DNA from: Epiperipatus broadwayi | Lineage: Eukaryota; Onychophora; Udeonychophora; Euonychophora; Peripatidae | NCBI GenBank assembly: GCA_028023455.1 | Contig: JAQFVV010000275.1 | Span: 680,001 to 744,000, forward strand | Length of the DNA stretch: 64,000 nucleotides | Direction: 5' to 3' | Shown here: positions 22,997 to 35,497 of the stretch, piece after piece | Layout of the letters: each line of letters begins with the position of its first letter | Numbering within the stretch: the stretch's first letter is position 1 | Made by a program: the position numbers and the translations under genes | The notes under the pieces: model-generated | Told to the model about the DNA's origin: nothing | Databases searched by the model: none | What the model saw: only the letters and a program-made list of their open reading frames with translations

Positions 22997-23423
22997 TGGA
23001 AAATTTAAATTTTTACATTTAACCTTTAAACAGCATATAGTAATTACCTGGACATGAAGGAAAAAACCATTTTTAATAAGCATTTCTCTTTAAATCACTG
23101 AAAACAATTGATAAACTATTCTGCACTATCTAGACACTTTTTCTGAATCACAAGTATTATGTTGTACAAGTATCAATTTGTTGATGGGTATGATATTAAA
23201 TTGTGGGCATTGTATATTCCTTTTGGGACATAAGGTATAAAGAGCATGAATCCATTCTCACCAACCTGAACAATTATTTGATGAAGACCTTCATATAAAT
23301 TAAAAAATTTTTAAAATTGATTTTTATGCACATTGCTAACATGGGGCTATGCAATAGTACAAGATCACAAACCATGAATGGATGTGGCTTAGTTTTGGAT
23401 TGTTTTACCCATTTTTGACCAAT

Positions 23424-24262
23424 TTACATGAGCCTGTTATGTGCCCTAATTATATCATCATCATTATTTATTTCTTCCATAATGAAGGGTAATGGTATCC
23501 TAATAAGTAAAGGCTCATACCTCCCATAATGTAACCAGATTAAAGGAAATCTTGTGGATTCATTAAAAGTAACATTAATAGAATGAATCAATTCAGTGAG
23601 CTTATTGACCCATTGTTTATAGTCACCCTGAACATAGACTCTAAAAGAGCTTATGCATAATTCTAAAAGTCTACTGAGCTTATGCATAATGCACTTGCAA
23701 AAATTAAACTGGGGGTTTATTATTGAACTCATAACATGTTTAATATCTTGAGTTCACACCCATTTACTTCTTTTTTTTATATAAATGCAGTGGCATGATC
23801 GGTCAAGACCAAATCAGGTTTCCAACTAATAAAAACTGATAATCAGTTAAGTACCAGATGGTATTTTTAGCATCTGTTTTTGGTACAGGATATGCTAAAA
23901 CCAATTTGGAAAATACATCATATGCAACTAGTATAAACCTTTGCTGGTTATTTGGTGAGAGAGGTCCATCAAAATCAAATACCAGTAATTCATTAGGTTT
24001 ATTAGATGTTATTGGTTATAAAATGCCAGCAAATGATTTGACAAAATATTCCATCCTAATACAAATATTATAAGCATTTATTTTTTATAATGTCTCTATA
24101 TATGCGAGACCAATAAAAATAAGGTTTCAATACATGATAAATTTTTGGAGCATCAAAGTGCCCATACCATGGTGATAATTAATTTATTTACAACACATGA
24201 TGGTTTGGGAGCTTGCCATGATTTTTCATTTAAGTTAGGCTTATACATAAAGGTTTCATGAT
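23424..24262 (-). pseudogene. E2 integrase (broken)
   Basis: Would join element DNA to the genome. Remnants in several frames, read 5' to 3' on the minus strand, are an HHCC-like zinc region near 24.1-24.2 kb (CHFDAP-type context lost to changes), the catalytic core entry FDFDGPL (first Asp, about 23966-23985), an AYDVFSKLVLAYPV strand, and a TDHATAF segment with the second Asp near 23.79-23.81 kb. The C-terminal stretch 23732-23424 has NPQFNFCKC..HKL, where families have a catalytic Glu that is not evident here, and RFPLIWLHYGRYEP, typical of the region after the core. Multiple stops and shifts make it non-functional. Confidence 0.78.
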
Positions 24263-24272
24263 TAAATTTATA

Positions 24273-24530
24273 TCAAAGTAATTTTCTGAATACTCTGTTA
24301 TCACTATTGTTAGGATTAGAACTTTCTAAAATGGAAATAATATTATTTAATTTTGCATCTGGACTCTGAGTAGCAGAAAAATGATCATAATCTTGGATTA
24401 TAGATTCATTCTCAATTCTATTCAGGTTACTCACAATGATATGGTGAGTACCTGGATGTTGGGATACAACACAGACAGAGTGGTGACTAAGAATATCAGC
24501 TGGAATATTTTTTCTACCCTCAACATACAC
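24273..24530 (-). pseudogene. E2 RNase H to integrase linker
   Basis: Open stretch starting MYVEGRKNIPADILSHHS, the conserved end of the gypsy RNase H domain (usually Y.PG..N..AD.LSR), followed by a charged linker of about 65 residues that leads to the integrase zinc region. It is short because the frame is broken upstream. Confidence 0.75.
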
Positions 24531-24539
24531 AATGCTGTA

Positions 24540-25640
24540 GTTGAATTGTTGTAGATATAAGCTTCACTTAATAAGTTTCTCATTATTGAGATAACTTCAG
24601 TTTAAAAACTCCAAGCTTCTCTGGTCTGATAAAACAATCACTTCAGAGCCTAACAAGAATTGGCTTTTTGAAATGTCCAAATAACAGCTAGTGCTCCCTT
24701 TTCCATGATGGAGAACTTCAGTTCAGCCTCTTTCAAATGTCTACTCAAATAGTAAAAAAACTTGGGTTCCTGATGAAGTTGATATAGTACCACTACTAGA
24801 CCATAGTGACTACAGTCTGTCAGTACATAAAATCTTCCTTTTAAAATCAGGGTAATATAAAATATTTTTGGGAAAAGTAGCCTTGACTGTATTAAATTCT
24901 TTCATGTGATCAGCAGTCAACCCCCATCCCCAGGACTTTTTTTAAAAGGTTATGTAATTGAATGGTATCTCCATCAAAGTCCTCATAAAATTTATGATAA
25001 TAGTTGCATAGACTGAGAAAAGTTCAAAGTTGCTTTTTAATATTAGAAATGGAAAAAACCTGTACAGCAGCAATCTTTTCTAGATGGGGCTTGATCCCAT
25101 GAGCAGTGACTAAATGTTCCAAAAAAGTAATTTATTCTGCCACAATATTGCATTTTTCCAAATTGATGTTTATATTTTTTGAGGAACACTCTTGGAAAAA
25201 CATCTGTGAGTATCCCAGATGTTCTGGTAAACTACCTGAAGCAATGAAAATATTATCCAGTTACATGTAGATATTCTCTTTTAATTGTTTCAAAAAAAGT
25301 TATGTCTCAGCATCTGATCAAACCAACATCATTATTAACCAGTCCAAAGGGCATCCTTATAAAAATATATAATTGGCTCTGGAAATAAAAGCTGTATATT
25401 TTTGGTTTTCCTCATGAAGTTGTATTTGCCAATAACTGGTTGTGAGATCAAATGTTGAGAAAATGAACCTTCCTTTAAACTTAACCAAGAGTTTATGCAC
25501 TGGTGGAGGATTATCATGATCAGGGATAGTCATCTAATTTAGCATCTGAGTATCCAGACAAACTCAAATAGTGCTCTCATTCTTTCTAACAATGACAAGA
25601 GGGTTAACATAGGCAGAAGGGCACTTTCTGCTAATTCACC
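24540..25640 (-). pseudogene. pol: E2 reverse transcriptase and RNase H (broken)
   Basis: RT remnants in three frames, in order: CLDTQMLN near 25.55 kb, then FSTFDLTTSYWQIQLHE at about 25.38-25.46 kb with the first catalytic Asp present. The active-site box near 25.22-25.27 kb is degraded (a stop, then LDN where the two Asp belong), and the SLCNYYHKF segment at about 24.98-25.03 kb marks the RT end. RNase H-like sequence continues to 24.54 kb but is heavily interrupted. The pieces parallel E1 RT closely in motif spacing. Inactive. Confidence 0.75.
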
Positions 25641-25643
25641 ATT

Positions 25644-26420
25644 CTAACATCTGGTCAATTTGATTTTGTACCTCCTTCTGATATTGGTAAGGAATAGGTA
25701 TATTTTCTGTTGAAAAGGTTCATTTTTCAAATTGATCCTATGAGTATACCCCTCTATTATACATGCGATTTCAGAGAAAATGTTTTTGTACTTATGGAAA
25801 GGTTCATTGCTTTTCAAATTGATCCTATAAGTATACCCCTCTATTATACATGATATTTTAGAGAAAATGTTTTTGTACTTGCACATCAATTGATATAAAT
25901 TTTCTGCCATTCCTAAACTTAGAGAGCTGAAGTGACTGATTTTAGCTCTGATACTATCATCAATTGATGGGTCATGGATGCATAGTAATTGAGTGGGGAA
26001 ATCACACAATCCATACTCAAACTGAAACGTGATTTTTACAGGTAAATAAATTTTGTTGAAAATCAACTGTATTGATAATCATGAAGTCTGATTCTATGAT
26101 AGCATCATGAATTAGTCCAGGCATAACAAGAAAGACATGCTCAAACTCAGTTTGATCAATATTAAAATATATCCAGAAGTACTTATTACAAAACTTGGTC
26201 CTCTTTCTGTTAGCCAGCATGACTTGGGATTTGTTTTATAGGTAATGAGGGAATACCTTATGTTAAATTTAAAATTTTGTCATATGTAATCTCTGATAAG
26301 ATGGAATGCCTGGCTGCCTGAATCTATTAGAGTATCTATACTTTTCCCCTCAATAACCAATAAACTTTATAACTGGGCAATTATCCATGATAGGTGGTTT
26401 GCCCAAAGTGAATGGTTTTA
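25644..26420 (-). pseudogene. E2 protease and PR-RT linker with internal duplication
   Basis: The stretch 26220-26017 has VMPGLIHDAIIESDFM, matching E5 protease IMPGLIYDVLLGSDFL, so it is the second half of a retropepsin. The active-site half lies at about 26.3-26.4 kb and is degraded. The linker (26066-25644) contains an exact-frame duplication: KYKNIFSKISCIIEGYTYR is followed by KYKNIFSEIACIIEGYTHR, encoded by a 69-78-bp tandem repeat at about 25722-25870. A linker repeat of this kind is absent from E1. Confidence 0.75.
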
Positions 26421-26469
26421 GATAATCAATATCCAGATCAAGGGTATTTAATATCCACATCACATTGTC

Positions 26470-27638
26470 TCTCCTTTTGTTAGCAGAAGGTCCTTATAAA
26501 AAGAAACTATTGTTCAAGAACCCATTCAGTTTAACATCTCAGATTTGTTTTGGGCTTTACCCTCAAATTTCTTAACTACAGTGGTTATACCACTAGTTGA
26601 AGGTTTACTATTTGACATAACTGGTCTTATTTTAGACTTACCTAAATACCTATTAGCACCAGAGTATAGAAAATACTTCAGCTTAGGAGGAATATATTTC
26701 CTCTAATGATGTTTCCTTACTATTGGGGGTTCCTCAAATTTATATTTACCAAAGGATCATTAGGCCTTTTTTTGTTAATTCTGGAGTGATTTTCCAATGT
26801 ATATTCCAAGATTTTGAGAGCATTGAGGATTTCCAATACCTCCTCAATAGTATATTGATCAGTAACAATGAGGACATGCCCTATATATCTAGTTAAGTTG
26901 TGGCAGAGAATCCTCACTATTTGATGCTCTGAAAGAGGGGATGCTTTTAGAGTTTTTAATTTTGCAGCTTGCCATTAAAAAAATTGGGAATAGCTTCTCT
27001 TACAGGAGCTATATTTCTTCTGGGAGATTTGATAACAGATGTTATGCTGCTTATCATTTCCCCCAAAAAGCATAAGTATCATGTGCTTAAATCCCCATAT
27101 GTAGTTGGCTTGTCAAAAAAAGATTGCCACCAATCTCTAACCAAAGCATATAGATAGTTGCATGATATGGCCAATTTTTCATTTTCTGCCAACCCACATA
27201 GAGAACAACTCCTCTACACTGTACGTATGCAAGAGGATTTTCTCTAGGTTCTATTTTAAAGGGTTTTATATGGATAAACTGTAGAGCCATAGAGCTAGCA
27301 TTGCTAGGGTTTTCTTTTATGGTTTGTTTTATCTGGTTTATCTCAGAAAAGTGGGTAACCATAGGCCCCACCTCTTTTATTGCCATATTATCATGATTAG
27401 TAGTATATATATATCTTGGTTTTATATAAGGTTTTGTCAGGCTAACCAAAGAAGTCTCAGCTCTATCATTTAGCTCTCTTGACTTAATATTTTGTTCCCC
27501 TTGGATACTGTCTATCCTACTACACATACTTTGTATCCAGGATTCAATATTATTTTTGTCAAACAGCTCTACTACATATTTCTTTTGTTCCTTCTTAAAT
27601 CTTTTAAGATGTTTATCAAATTTAATCTTTTGTTCCAT
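26470..27638 (-). pseudogene. gag: E2 gag, capsid region
   Basis: The stretch 27638-27087 starts with a charged helix and then reads ALQFIHIKPFKIEPRENPLA, the same capsid entry seen in E5 (SFIHIKTFRGDIGENPMA). The WW-containing segment follows near 27.1-27.15 kb in broken form. A later piece (26917-26720) has a helix-rich sequence equivalent to the end of the capsid. Sequence to 26470 is basic and may be the nucleocapsid part. Stops and shifts are frequent. Confidence 0.75.
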
Positions 27639-27639
27639 G

Positions 27640-28640
27640 ATACATTCTGAATAAACAGCTTCCTTTACTAAATTATCACTGAATTCTTTCTGTGATTCTT
27701 CTTACAGTGCTTCCTATTCTATTCCTAAATTCAAGGTTTTTTCTTTATTTACCGGATATGCCATCAAATGATTCTTGATATCCTTTCTTATTTATATTTT
27801 GAATTGGGTTTGCTGATGGGCAATGTCTTTCTCAATAATAGCCTTAACCTTTTCAATCTCATTTTGCCATGGAATAAATCTCTTTTATATCAGTTGTACT
27901 AGCCTCTAAGTTACTGCAAAAATTATCAATATCCTTTCTAGCCTGTACAGTTATTACTACAATTCAACGATAATGTCACAAACCTGTTCTTGTGTTTCTT
28001 TATATCTGTGTTCGTAAGATTTGCAAATTGTTCTTGCATAGACTTTTCCATTGAAAATTTAACATTTTCATTGTTTGTGATTATCTTTTCTTTCAAAATT
28101 TGTCTTGATTGTCCTATCTTTTTCTTTTCTTTTCAAATATATTTTCAATTCCTCCATTTTATCTGTTAACTTCCTTATACTTTCATTACTTTTCTCTATT
28201 TTATTCTTTCATCTATTCTCTAATCCTTTCACATTTTCCATTTTACTTTCTAACTTCTTATTATACTCTCATTATTTTCTTTCATATTATTCTCTAATCA
28301 TTTCATGTTATTTTCCCTTTTATTTTCTAATCCTTTCATATTATTCTCTAATCTTTTCATGTTATTTTCCATTTTATTTTTTTAATCCTTCATATTATTT
28401 TTTAATCCTTTCATGCTATCTTTTGTTAACTTCCTCATAAATTCCATTGGGGTTGATGCATTATATTTGTATCAGTTAGTTTGAGATTAGTACTGCCAGT
28501 AGGGATTTTCTCTTCAGATCTCTCAATTTCTTAGGACTCAAAATAAAAAACATCCAAATCACCTATTATTGGTGTTTCTGGTGTAGAATGATTTATTGGA
28601 ATGGGGGTATAATCTAACTCAACATTTTATAAATGTTTTC
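27640..28640 (-). pseudogene. gag: E2 gag N-terminal coiled coil with LENNMK repeats
   Basis: Read on the minus strand this region encodes a long charged helix. Between about 28110 and 28440 short units of the type MKRLENNMKGLEN are tandemly repeated, encoded by repeats of TCATATTATTCTCTAATC on the plus strand. The frame shifts several times. This parallels the MDSMSGQ repeats of E1 and the coiled coils of E3-E5. The long plus-strand ORFs here (28105-28440) are pyrimidine-rich shadows of this repeat. Confidence 0.65.
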
Positions 28641-29278
28641 CTACAATAATATCTATAACTATAATATAACACCTAATTTGAATTGAATAGAATTGACCTT
28701 ACATACATTCCAACACTACCACTTTCCATCAACCTACAATCTCACAAGTTCACAAAAAATCTATTTAACTACATGCCAGACACTATACTCCACCTAGATC
28801 ATCTGATTTTATATGCTTATAGAAATATATATCTCAAAACATATGTCACAAACTTATGCTAATAACACTATCATTTAACATATTGCTATCATGGACATTT
28901 TATTAAATAATATTATATTTTAATTAATATAAAGTATAACATGTAATTTATTGATGATCACTGCTAAAACTTATTTAAGTGAGGATCATCCACATAATGC
29001 TAAAAGTTAGTATGATTTATTAAATTGAAAACCATCATTTGTGACTTGGTCACATTGATCAAATATTAACAATAATTCTTTTAAAATGACTGAGACATGT
29101 CAAACAATAATCAGTACTTTAACAGTCAGCACACATGTTGCAAGGCACCAAAAATTCATATGGAAAGGATTTTCATAACCAATCATCAATTAATCTAACT
29201 CACACATTGCCATATTGTACCCTGGAATCACCAATCAATTAATCAGGCTGCATGTTATAGGGTGCCAAAAATCTCAAA
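28641..29278 (-). other. E2 leader with two primer-site-like modules
   Basis: Non-coding region between the 5' LTR and gag. Two related modules, GGCACCAAAAATTCATATGG (about 29143-29162) and GGTGCCAAAAATCTCAAATGG (about 29265-29285), read on the element strand as ..TTTTTGGTGCC and ..TTTTTGGCACC. The second abuts the LTR end and fits a primer-binding site starting TGG. The first is a duplicate about 120 bp inward. Confidence 0.55.
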
Positions 29279-32200
29279 TGGAAACTAGCATAAATTCTCA
29301 TCAAAACAATGGCAAGATAAAATAATTCTCACATTAAAAGTTAAAAAGGTAAATATCCCACCTAAAACAATGTGTATGTTAAATAGTGTATGAAACCAAT
29401 AAAGATACTGTAAGTCAAATGACTATAAAATATTTTAAAAAGCATAATAAATTTTGCAACAATAAGAAATACACAGTCAATAAAAATAGCATAAATTGTA
29501 TAAGCTAAAGTGGACCTATTAAATTATAGGCAAAATATAGTAAAGATATAAAATGAATGAATACTTGCTTATATGGAAAACTCCATATAATAAAATAATT
29601 GCATTATCATAAGTAAATACTATTTGTACTTCTGACAAATTATTCTATCTGTTTTACCCATAAATATAATATGAATAAACTATTCTCATAAATGTAAGAG
29701 AGGGGCATCTCTATCTAGACAAGCTGAATTTAATACTAACTTTAAGCTAACCAGTACAATATATACATATTTATTTTTACCTTAGTCTGTTTTCAGAATC
29801 ATTGCATATTTATATCATAAATAGAAAAATATATGTACCTTAGTAGCATTTATAAAACTAATATAAAGTCTTAGTAAATATGAACAATATAAAAAAATCA
29901 TTATTATTATACTTCATTTTATTCCCATAGTCTGTAATTAAATTCCTTTACTATAAGCTGACTGATGAGGGAAAAGTGATATCATTGTCAACTGACAAAT
30001 TATTTTACATGGTGATGCATCTATATCCTTCATATTTATCATGGTAAAGCAAATAAAACATTTAAGAGTTTCTTGCAAAAAAACAACCCATACAGTAATA
30101 CTCATAAATATTTTTTTAGAATTTTGGATCATTTTTTAAAAAAAACAAACAAAGCTGTAGCTCAAACAATATCTTTAATTTTAATCCCAAAATAAAAATT
30201 TTCTCAAAGCACTATTATTTATTTTTCCATTCATGGTAATATATTGGAATAATTAATAATGATTCCTGCATTTTGAAATATTTTAAAATCTTCTTTGTAG
30301 TTAAGACTAGTGTTAACTCCAGCATTTTATAATAGTAATTAAGAAGTTGCAATTTACTTTTTTTATTTTATCTGTAATTTAAACATTTTCTTTCATAATA
30401 TTATTATAAATTGTTGTTTCCTTTCATCAAGATTTGCATTAAGTCTATTCAATTAAGCTATAAGTTAAATATCTTTTATATTTACCAATACAGTAAATAT
30501 ATTCTAATATATATTTTTAATAATGAAGTAAACAAGCATTCTAAAAAGGTTCATCAGAATAATATTTTGATAAAGGTATAAATTAAATTCATACATTATA
30601 CTATATGAAAATTTTAATATTCTTTAAAGTAGATTTTTTTTAAAATTTAAATTCAGTAAGTTTTGTTATAATTACTTTTGATCAGGTTCTTATTATCTTT
30701 GGTAATAAAGGCAACAGGTATTTCATAATTATTTTACAAATGAACACATTGAATATTTTTCTTTTCTTTCTTCTTGCCCTTCCAAACAAATTATTGTTAA
30801 TCTTTAAACATACATAATGGCTATAATAATTAAAATTGTAGTAATATATAGAATAAAATGTTAGGCTTACGATCTCTTGTCCAGTTTTAAATCTGAAGTA
30901 TCTTTGAATGAAATATTTGTATTTCAAAATGATTCCCATTTTTTCCAATAGGAAATTCCAGCGATTGTCAGTTGATACACCAGTAAGTCAGATATATGCA
31001 AGAAAGTGGAATTCTCTACTCTATTATTTTATGAGTCAAAATATAATTGACTATCATTTAAATTCAGTTCAAATTCAAATCCAGTGTTATTTATTTTTAA
31101 CTTCTTCTTGGTCTTAAATTTTGTTATTGCTTAGATGTTGTTATCTTTTCTGTTGTTCTTTTAATGATCCCCCATGCACAATATATGTTAGCTTATTTAT
31201 ACCTTTATCAGATGGAATTGTAAAAAAAAGTAGACCAATTAAAACTTGGTAATGTGATGATGCGATGTACTGTAGCTTCTCCTTAAATGAAGTCAAGAAT
31301 CTTTCAGTAATTATGCCCAGAGAAACCTGTTAGCTACTTTATTTTCCATTCCCCAGTCTAAGTTTTCCCATATTCTGCTCCATCCCATTTCCACAACATA
31401 ATCTTTGTCAACTCTATGGCCTTTATATCTAAATCCCCCTTATCTTTTCCCAAACCCAGCATAAAAAACAATAGTCCACTTTCTGTATAATCACTTTTTT
31501 TCATATTTATTCTTCCATAACTTCATTATATGTACCCTTTCTGTTTTCAAGCATTCAATTAGCAGATGCCTAATATTTTCTATTTCTTCCTTACATAATT
31601 TACAGACTAAATCACCCATATTTTTCCTTTTACATGTATATTCTCTTGTTGCTAAAAATCCTGTTCAAGCTTAAACAATAAACTACTTTTCTTACTATTA
31701 TCATATATTAACTTGCACCTAATATTCTGTTTATTTCCATATATATTTAAACTCTTTTACTCTCAGTACTAGTTCTTCATCTCTCTAACTCCCTATTCTT
31801 TATTAATAAATCTATTTTTTTATTCCATTCCTTACCACTATAACACTCAACAATCCTTCTAACACAATCATCCCATCTTTTGTACAAATATACTGATATA
31901 AATTTTTTATCCAAATCTTTTGCATACCACATTACCCCTTTCATGCATTTTGTTGCCTGCCCTTTACTCATAACCCAATTAAATACTATTTTGGCTATTC
32001 CTTTATTACCCATTAACTGCAATTTAGCAAATATTTTCATTTTACTTTTTGCATCTCTCATATGAAAACTTGACCATCCCATTTCTCCTTGAATTGCCTC
32101 TTTTGCTGTCCATACCTCTGCATCCAATGCATGTCTTCCTCTTTCCCTTTAAACTTTTTCTAAGTAATTTAATGCCCCTTTACTAACACATAATGCATCA

Positions 32201-32767
32201 TTACTATATGTTAACCCTGCTATTGCAACTCCCATATAATTCTAACTACATCATATTTATTATATGCATACAATTAATATGTCTCCATCTATATTCATTA
32301 GTGATAACTAATGAAGCTGTTCAAAATTATTTAAAATTACAATAAAATATGCTTAATGATTAATTATAAAGATTAATTTAGAATAGTTATAATTTTAAAT
32401 CATTTGATTATTACTTAATAATACTACAATATCAAATATTTCTATACTTATAAATTAATAATAACACTAATAAATTATTATTTTAATATTATTTAAAATG
32501 AATCTAACAGACAGACTGCATATGAAATTTCAAACACATCCTTGCAGAACGATTAGCATATCTTGAATAGTCTATGTCTTTATCACTCTCATGAGATTTA
32601 TTGATAAAATTTACTTAATTTTAAAATAAAATTTGGCAACCACATTAGCATACCTCTGATATAATACACTGATTTAATATATTTCAATTATTGTCAAAAT
32701 TTAAATTTTTTTACAGTTGACTATATAAATAAGGCTTGACAAACATCGAGCCCAATGTAAGGTTGCA
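29279..32767 (-). repeat. E2 5' LTR, interrupted by a LINE fragment
   Basis: It matches the 3' LTR (20590-22977) in two parts, 29279-31255 and 32263-32767, with the join at CCAATTAAAACTTGGTA / TATGCATACAATTAATATG. The element-strand start is TGCAACCTTA at 32767. Many substitutions and small indels separate the LTRs, so the insertion is old. Confidence 0.8.
31256..32262 (-). mobile_element. 5'-truncated LINE fragment (ORF2 C-terminus)
   Basis: Absent from the other E2 LTR, hence an insertion. The minus-strand ORF 32127-31777 has a post-RT thumb-like region (WTAKEAIQGEMGWSSFHMRD...). A later frame near 31.55-31.62 kb has CKLCKEEIENIRHLLIEC, a C-x2-C-x8-H-x4-C zinc motif found at the C-terminus of many LINE ORF2 proteins. 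Sequence outside these is probably 3' untranslated. It differs from the other LINEs in the window, so it belongs to another family. Target duplications were not resolved. Confidence 0.72.
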
Positions 32768-33742
32768 ATATATATATATAATGCACCATCTGAGGATATT
32801 CCCACCAATGTATAATATTAAAATATGTATTGTGTGAAGGTTAACCTATTATCATATTTTGGGATTATTGCTTTTTAAAATTGCCAAGTAATATTCCTCT
32901 ACTTTATTTAGAAACACATTGCCTTTCATAAGATCTAGATTAATAATTGTGCATATTTTTTGTCATTAAAACATAATGCAACACTAAATTCTTTGAAAGG
33001 TCTAAAGTTATTCACAATTTGAAAGGAAGAAAACATATTTTTTTATTTTGATGCAAATAATGCCATATGTATAAATTTTGTAAATGTTAAATTTTGACAT
33101 AGATAATAAATGTCATTTTAATCCTAAATTACCAATTCATACACATCCTGGCAGAGGGTTTAGAATATCTGGAACAGTCTAAGTCTTTATCACTCTCAGG
33201 AGATTTATTGATAAAATTTACTTAATTTTAAAATAAAATTTGGCAACCACGATAGCATACCATTGATATAATACAATGATTATATATTTCAATTATTGTC
33301 AATTAAAATTTAAAATTTTATACATTTGTCTGCATAAATAAGGCTTGACAAACATTGATCCCAACCATAAGGTTGCAATATATATATAATGCACCATCTG
33401 AGGATATTCCCACCAATGTATAATATTAAAATATGTATTGTGTGAAGATTAGCCTATTATCATATTTTGGGATTATTGCTTTTTAAAATTGCTAAGTGAT
33501 ATCTCTCCACTTCATTTAGAAACACATTGCCTTTCATATGATCTAGATTAATAGTTGTCTACATTATTTTTTATCGTTAAAAAGTAATGCAACACTAACC
33601 TCTTTGAATGGTCTAAAGTTATTCATAATTTGAAAGGAAGAAAACCCATATTTTTTTTATTATTTTGATGCAAATGATGCCATATGCATAAATTTTGTAA
33701 AGATTAAATTTTGATCAATAAATAATAAAATGTCATTTTAAT
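32527..33742 (+). repeat. 608-bp tandem duplication across the E2/E3 junction
   Basis: Copy 1 (about 32527-33134) and copy 2 (about 33135-33742) each contain about 240 bp of the E2 LTR end, a 63-bp spacer (TATATAATGCACCATCTGAGG...) and about 300 bp of the E3 LTR start beginning TGTGTGAAG. The offset is constant at about 608 bases. Since both element ends are inside the unit, the duplication postdates both insertions. Confidence 0.85.
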
Positions 33743-35007
33743 CCTAAATTATTAATTTTAACATGTTTTGTGCTGTTATACTTCAGATAACCAATTAAAG
33801 ATATTATATATTAATGTCACACATTTGCATGTTAACAAATAGCTGATAAGCGTTGTATTTTACATGTACCAATTTGTATATTTGTATGTATGTATATTTA
33901 AAATTTTATAAATCTATTATTACATCAATTGTTTAAACAAATCAAGGAGTGACTCGCTCAAGCGAGTTGTATAGCAACAAAAAAAAATATAGAAGAAAAA
34001 CAATAAATATAGAAGTTTGTACTATCAAAAGAAGTTCTTTTATCATTTTTTGTTTTATTTTTTTATTCTCATATTATATTACCTAATAAGGCTTCTCGTA
34101 CCTATTCTGAAAGAAGTTACATTATGATCAATATTTTATGCAGATGCAATGAATGCATTCATAAAAGTGTTAAGCAAGAAAATAATATAACGTGCAGTAT
34201 TAAAGTTCACATTATTTTTGGGGATTATGAATATGGATTAAAATTAAATAACAACTGAATAACAGCTTCTAAAGACTTACAAAAGTTGTTCTTGCTCTTA
34301 TCAGAGTTGTTTAATGTGACTTTTCAAATTTAAAGTAAACATATACATGTATGCATATATACCGGGAATAAAATATTAACCATCAAAAGCAAAATAAATA
34401 CCAGTGTAGTTAGAGAGACGAACTCATATAGTGACATTCTATAACAGAAATTATTCAAAAGAAAAAGTAAAAATGCTAAGTCTAATATAATAAGTTTTAG
34501 CCACAACATCATGATCTATCTATCAAAGGCAGTTTATTTCACACATCTTATTAAAACCTGTCTTACAGGCACATTGGGATTAATAATATACATGCTGTCA
34601 TGTTAATGGATAATGTAATAAGTGAATGATTAAACCAATGGCTAACAATAAAGAGAATTTTAACAATATTTAACATTAAAGAGGATTATAACAATATTAT
34701 TTGATGCATTTTACAGAGATTAACATACTTAAACCCACATTTTAGCTATGCACATATTAATGAAAATTGGACTACATAATAATGAGTTGCATAATAACTA
34801 TTTAAAGGAATTGAAATGCTAAACAACTTTTATGAAAATCATACTAGGTCATGCTAATTTCTTTTTGCATTATTATTGTTTTTCTCTTTATTGGATATCC
34901 ATGAGACTGTATATGGATTTCAGAACCTGACCAAGTGTGGTCAACTTTGAATATCAAGTACTCAATACTATTACCCAAATGTTTGATTTTGGTTAATATT
35001 GTTATAA

Positions 35008-35170
35008 TGTAAATAAAGATAATATGAGCTTTATCTCAAATACAATGTAACAAAATAAATATGCACAAAAAACATGGAGCAAAGCTAAACTAATCATTAA
35101 AGCTTTGCTCCATATGTTTTTGCATATATTTATTTTGTTCATATATATATATGTGTGTGTGTGTGTAATA
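35008..35170. mobile_element. Short palindromic insertion in the E3 5' LTR
   Basis: Inverted arms of about 45 bases (ACAAAATAAATATGCA... and ...TGCATATATTTATTTTGT, about 35050-35095 and 35098-35143) meet with almost no loop at AGCTAAACTAATCATTAAAGCT. They are followed by (TA)n(TG)n. The corresponding place in the 3' LTR (about 40110-40150) lacks them. A MITE-like foldback is likely. Confidence 0.7.
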
Positions 35171-35497
35171 AAATAATGACATGTTTGCATGTTTTCATAA
35201 GGTAGATAATCACACATATATATATATATTCAATTGGAATAAACTAACTAATTCATTAAAGTATGAAAAATCATTAAGTGAAATTCATCAGAATAGCTTA
35301 TTTAGATCTATATTTTTATACAGATTGAGATAAGGTTAAATTTCTTTATTAAATATTTATATTACTAATTAGGCTAAAAATACACTTTTCTCTAATTTAA
35401 AATTGATTGTTCAACATCATTTATAGTATAACAAACACAGTCACCGTATTTCATGTTTTATTTTGATAGATATATTAAGTTAATTAAATCATATTTA

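Larger units (their letters stand above)
20590..32767 (-). mobile_element. E2: decayed full-length LTR retrotransposon (Ty3/gypsy-like)
   Basis: Two direct copies of a 2.4-kb sequence (20590-22977 and 29279-32767, the second interrupted by a LINE fragment) flank a minus-strand internal region. Its order is gag (28.6-26.5 kb), protease (26.4-26.0), RT and RNase H (25.6-24.5) and integrase (24.3-23.4). On the minus strand the LTR starts TGYAACCTTA. A purine-rich tract sits just before the 3' LTR, and a TTTTTGGCACC primer-site-like module sits just after the 5' LTR. Coding regions carry many stops and shifts, so this copy is dead. It is the only complete pol in the window. Confidence 0.85.

Noticed and set aside
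28105-28440. Overlapping plus-strand ORFs rich in Ser, Phe and Leu
   Set aside because: Antisense of the repeated coiled-coil region of E2 gag; the apparent hydrophobic protein is a by-product of the TC-rich complement.
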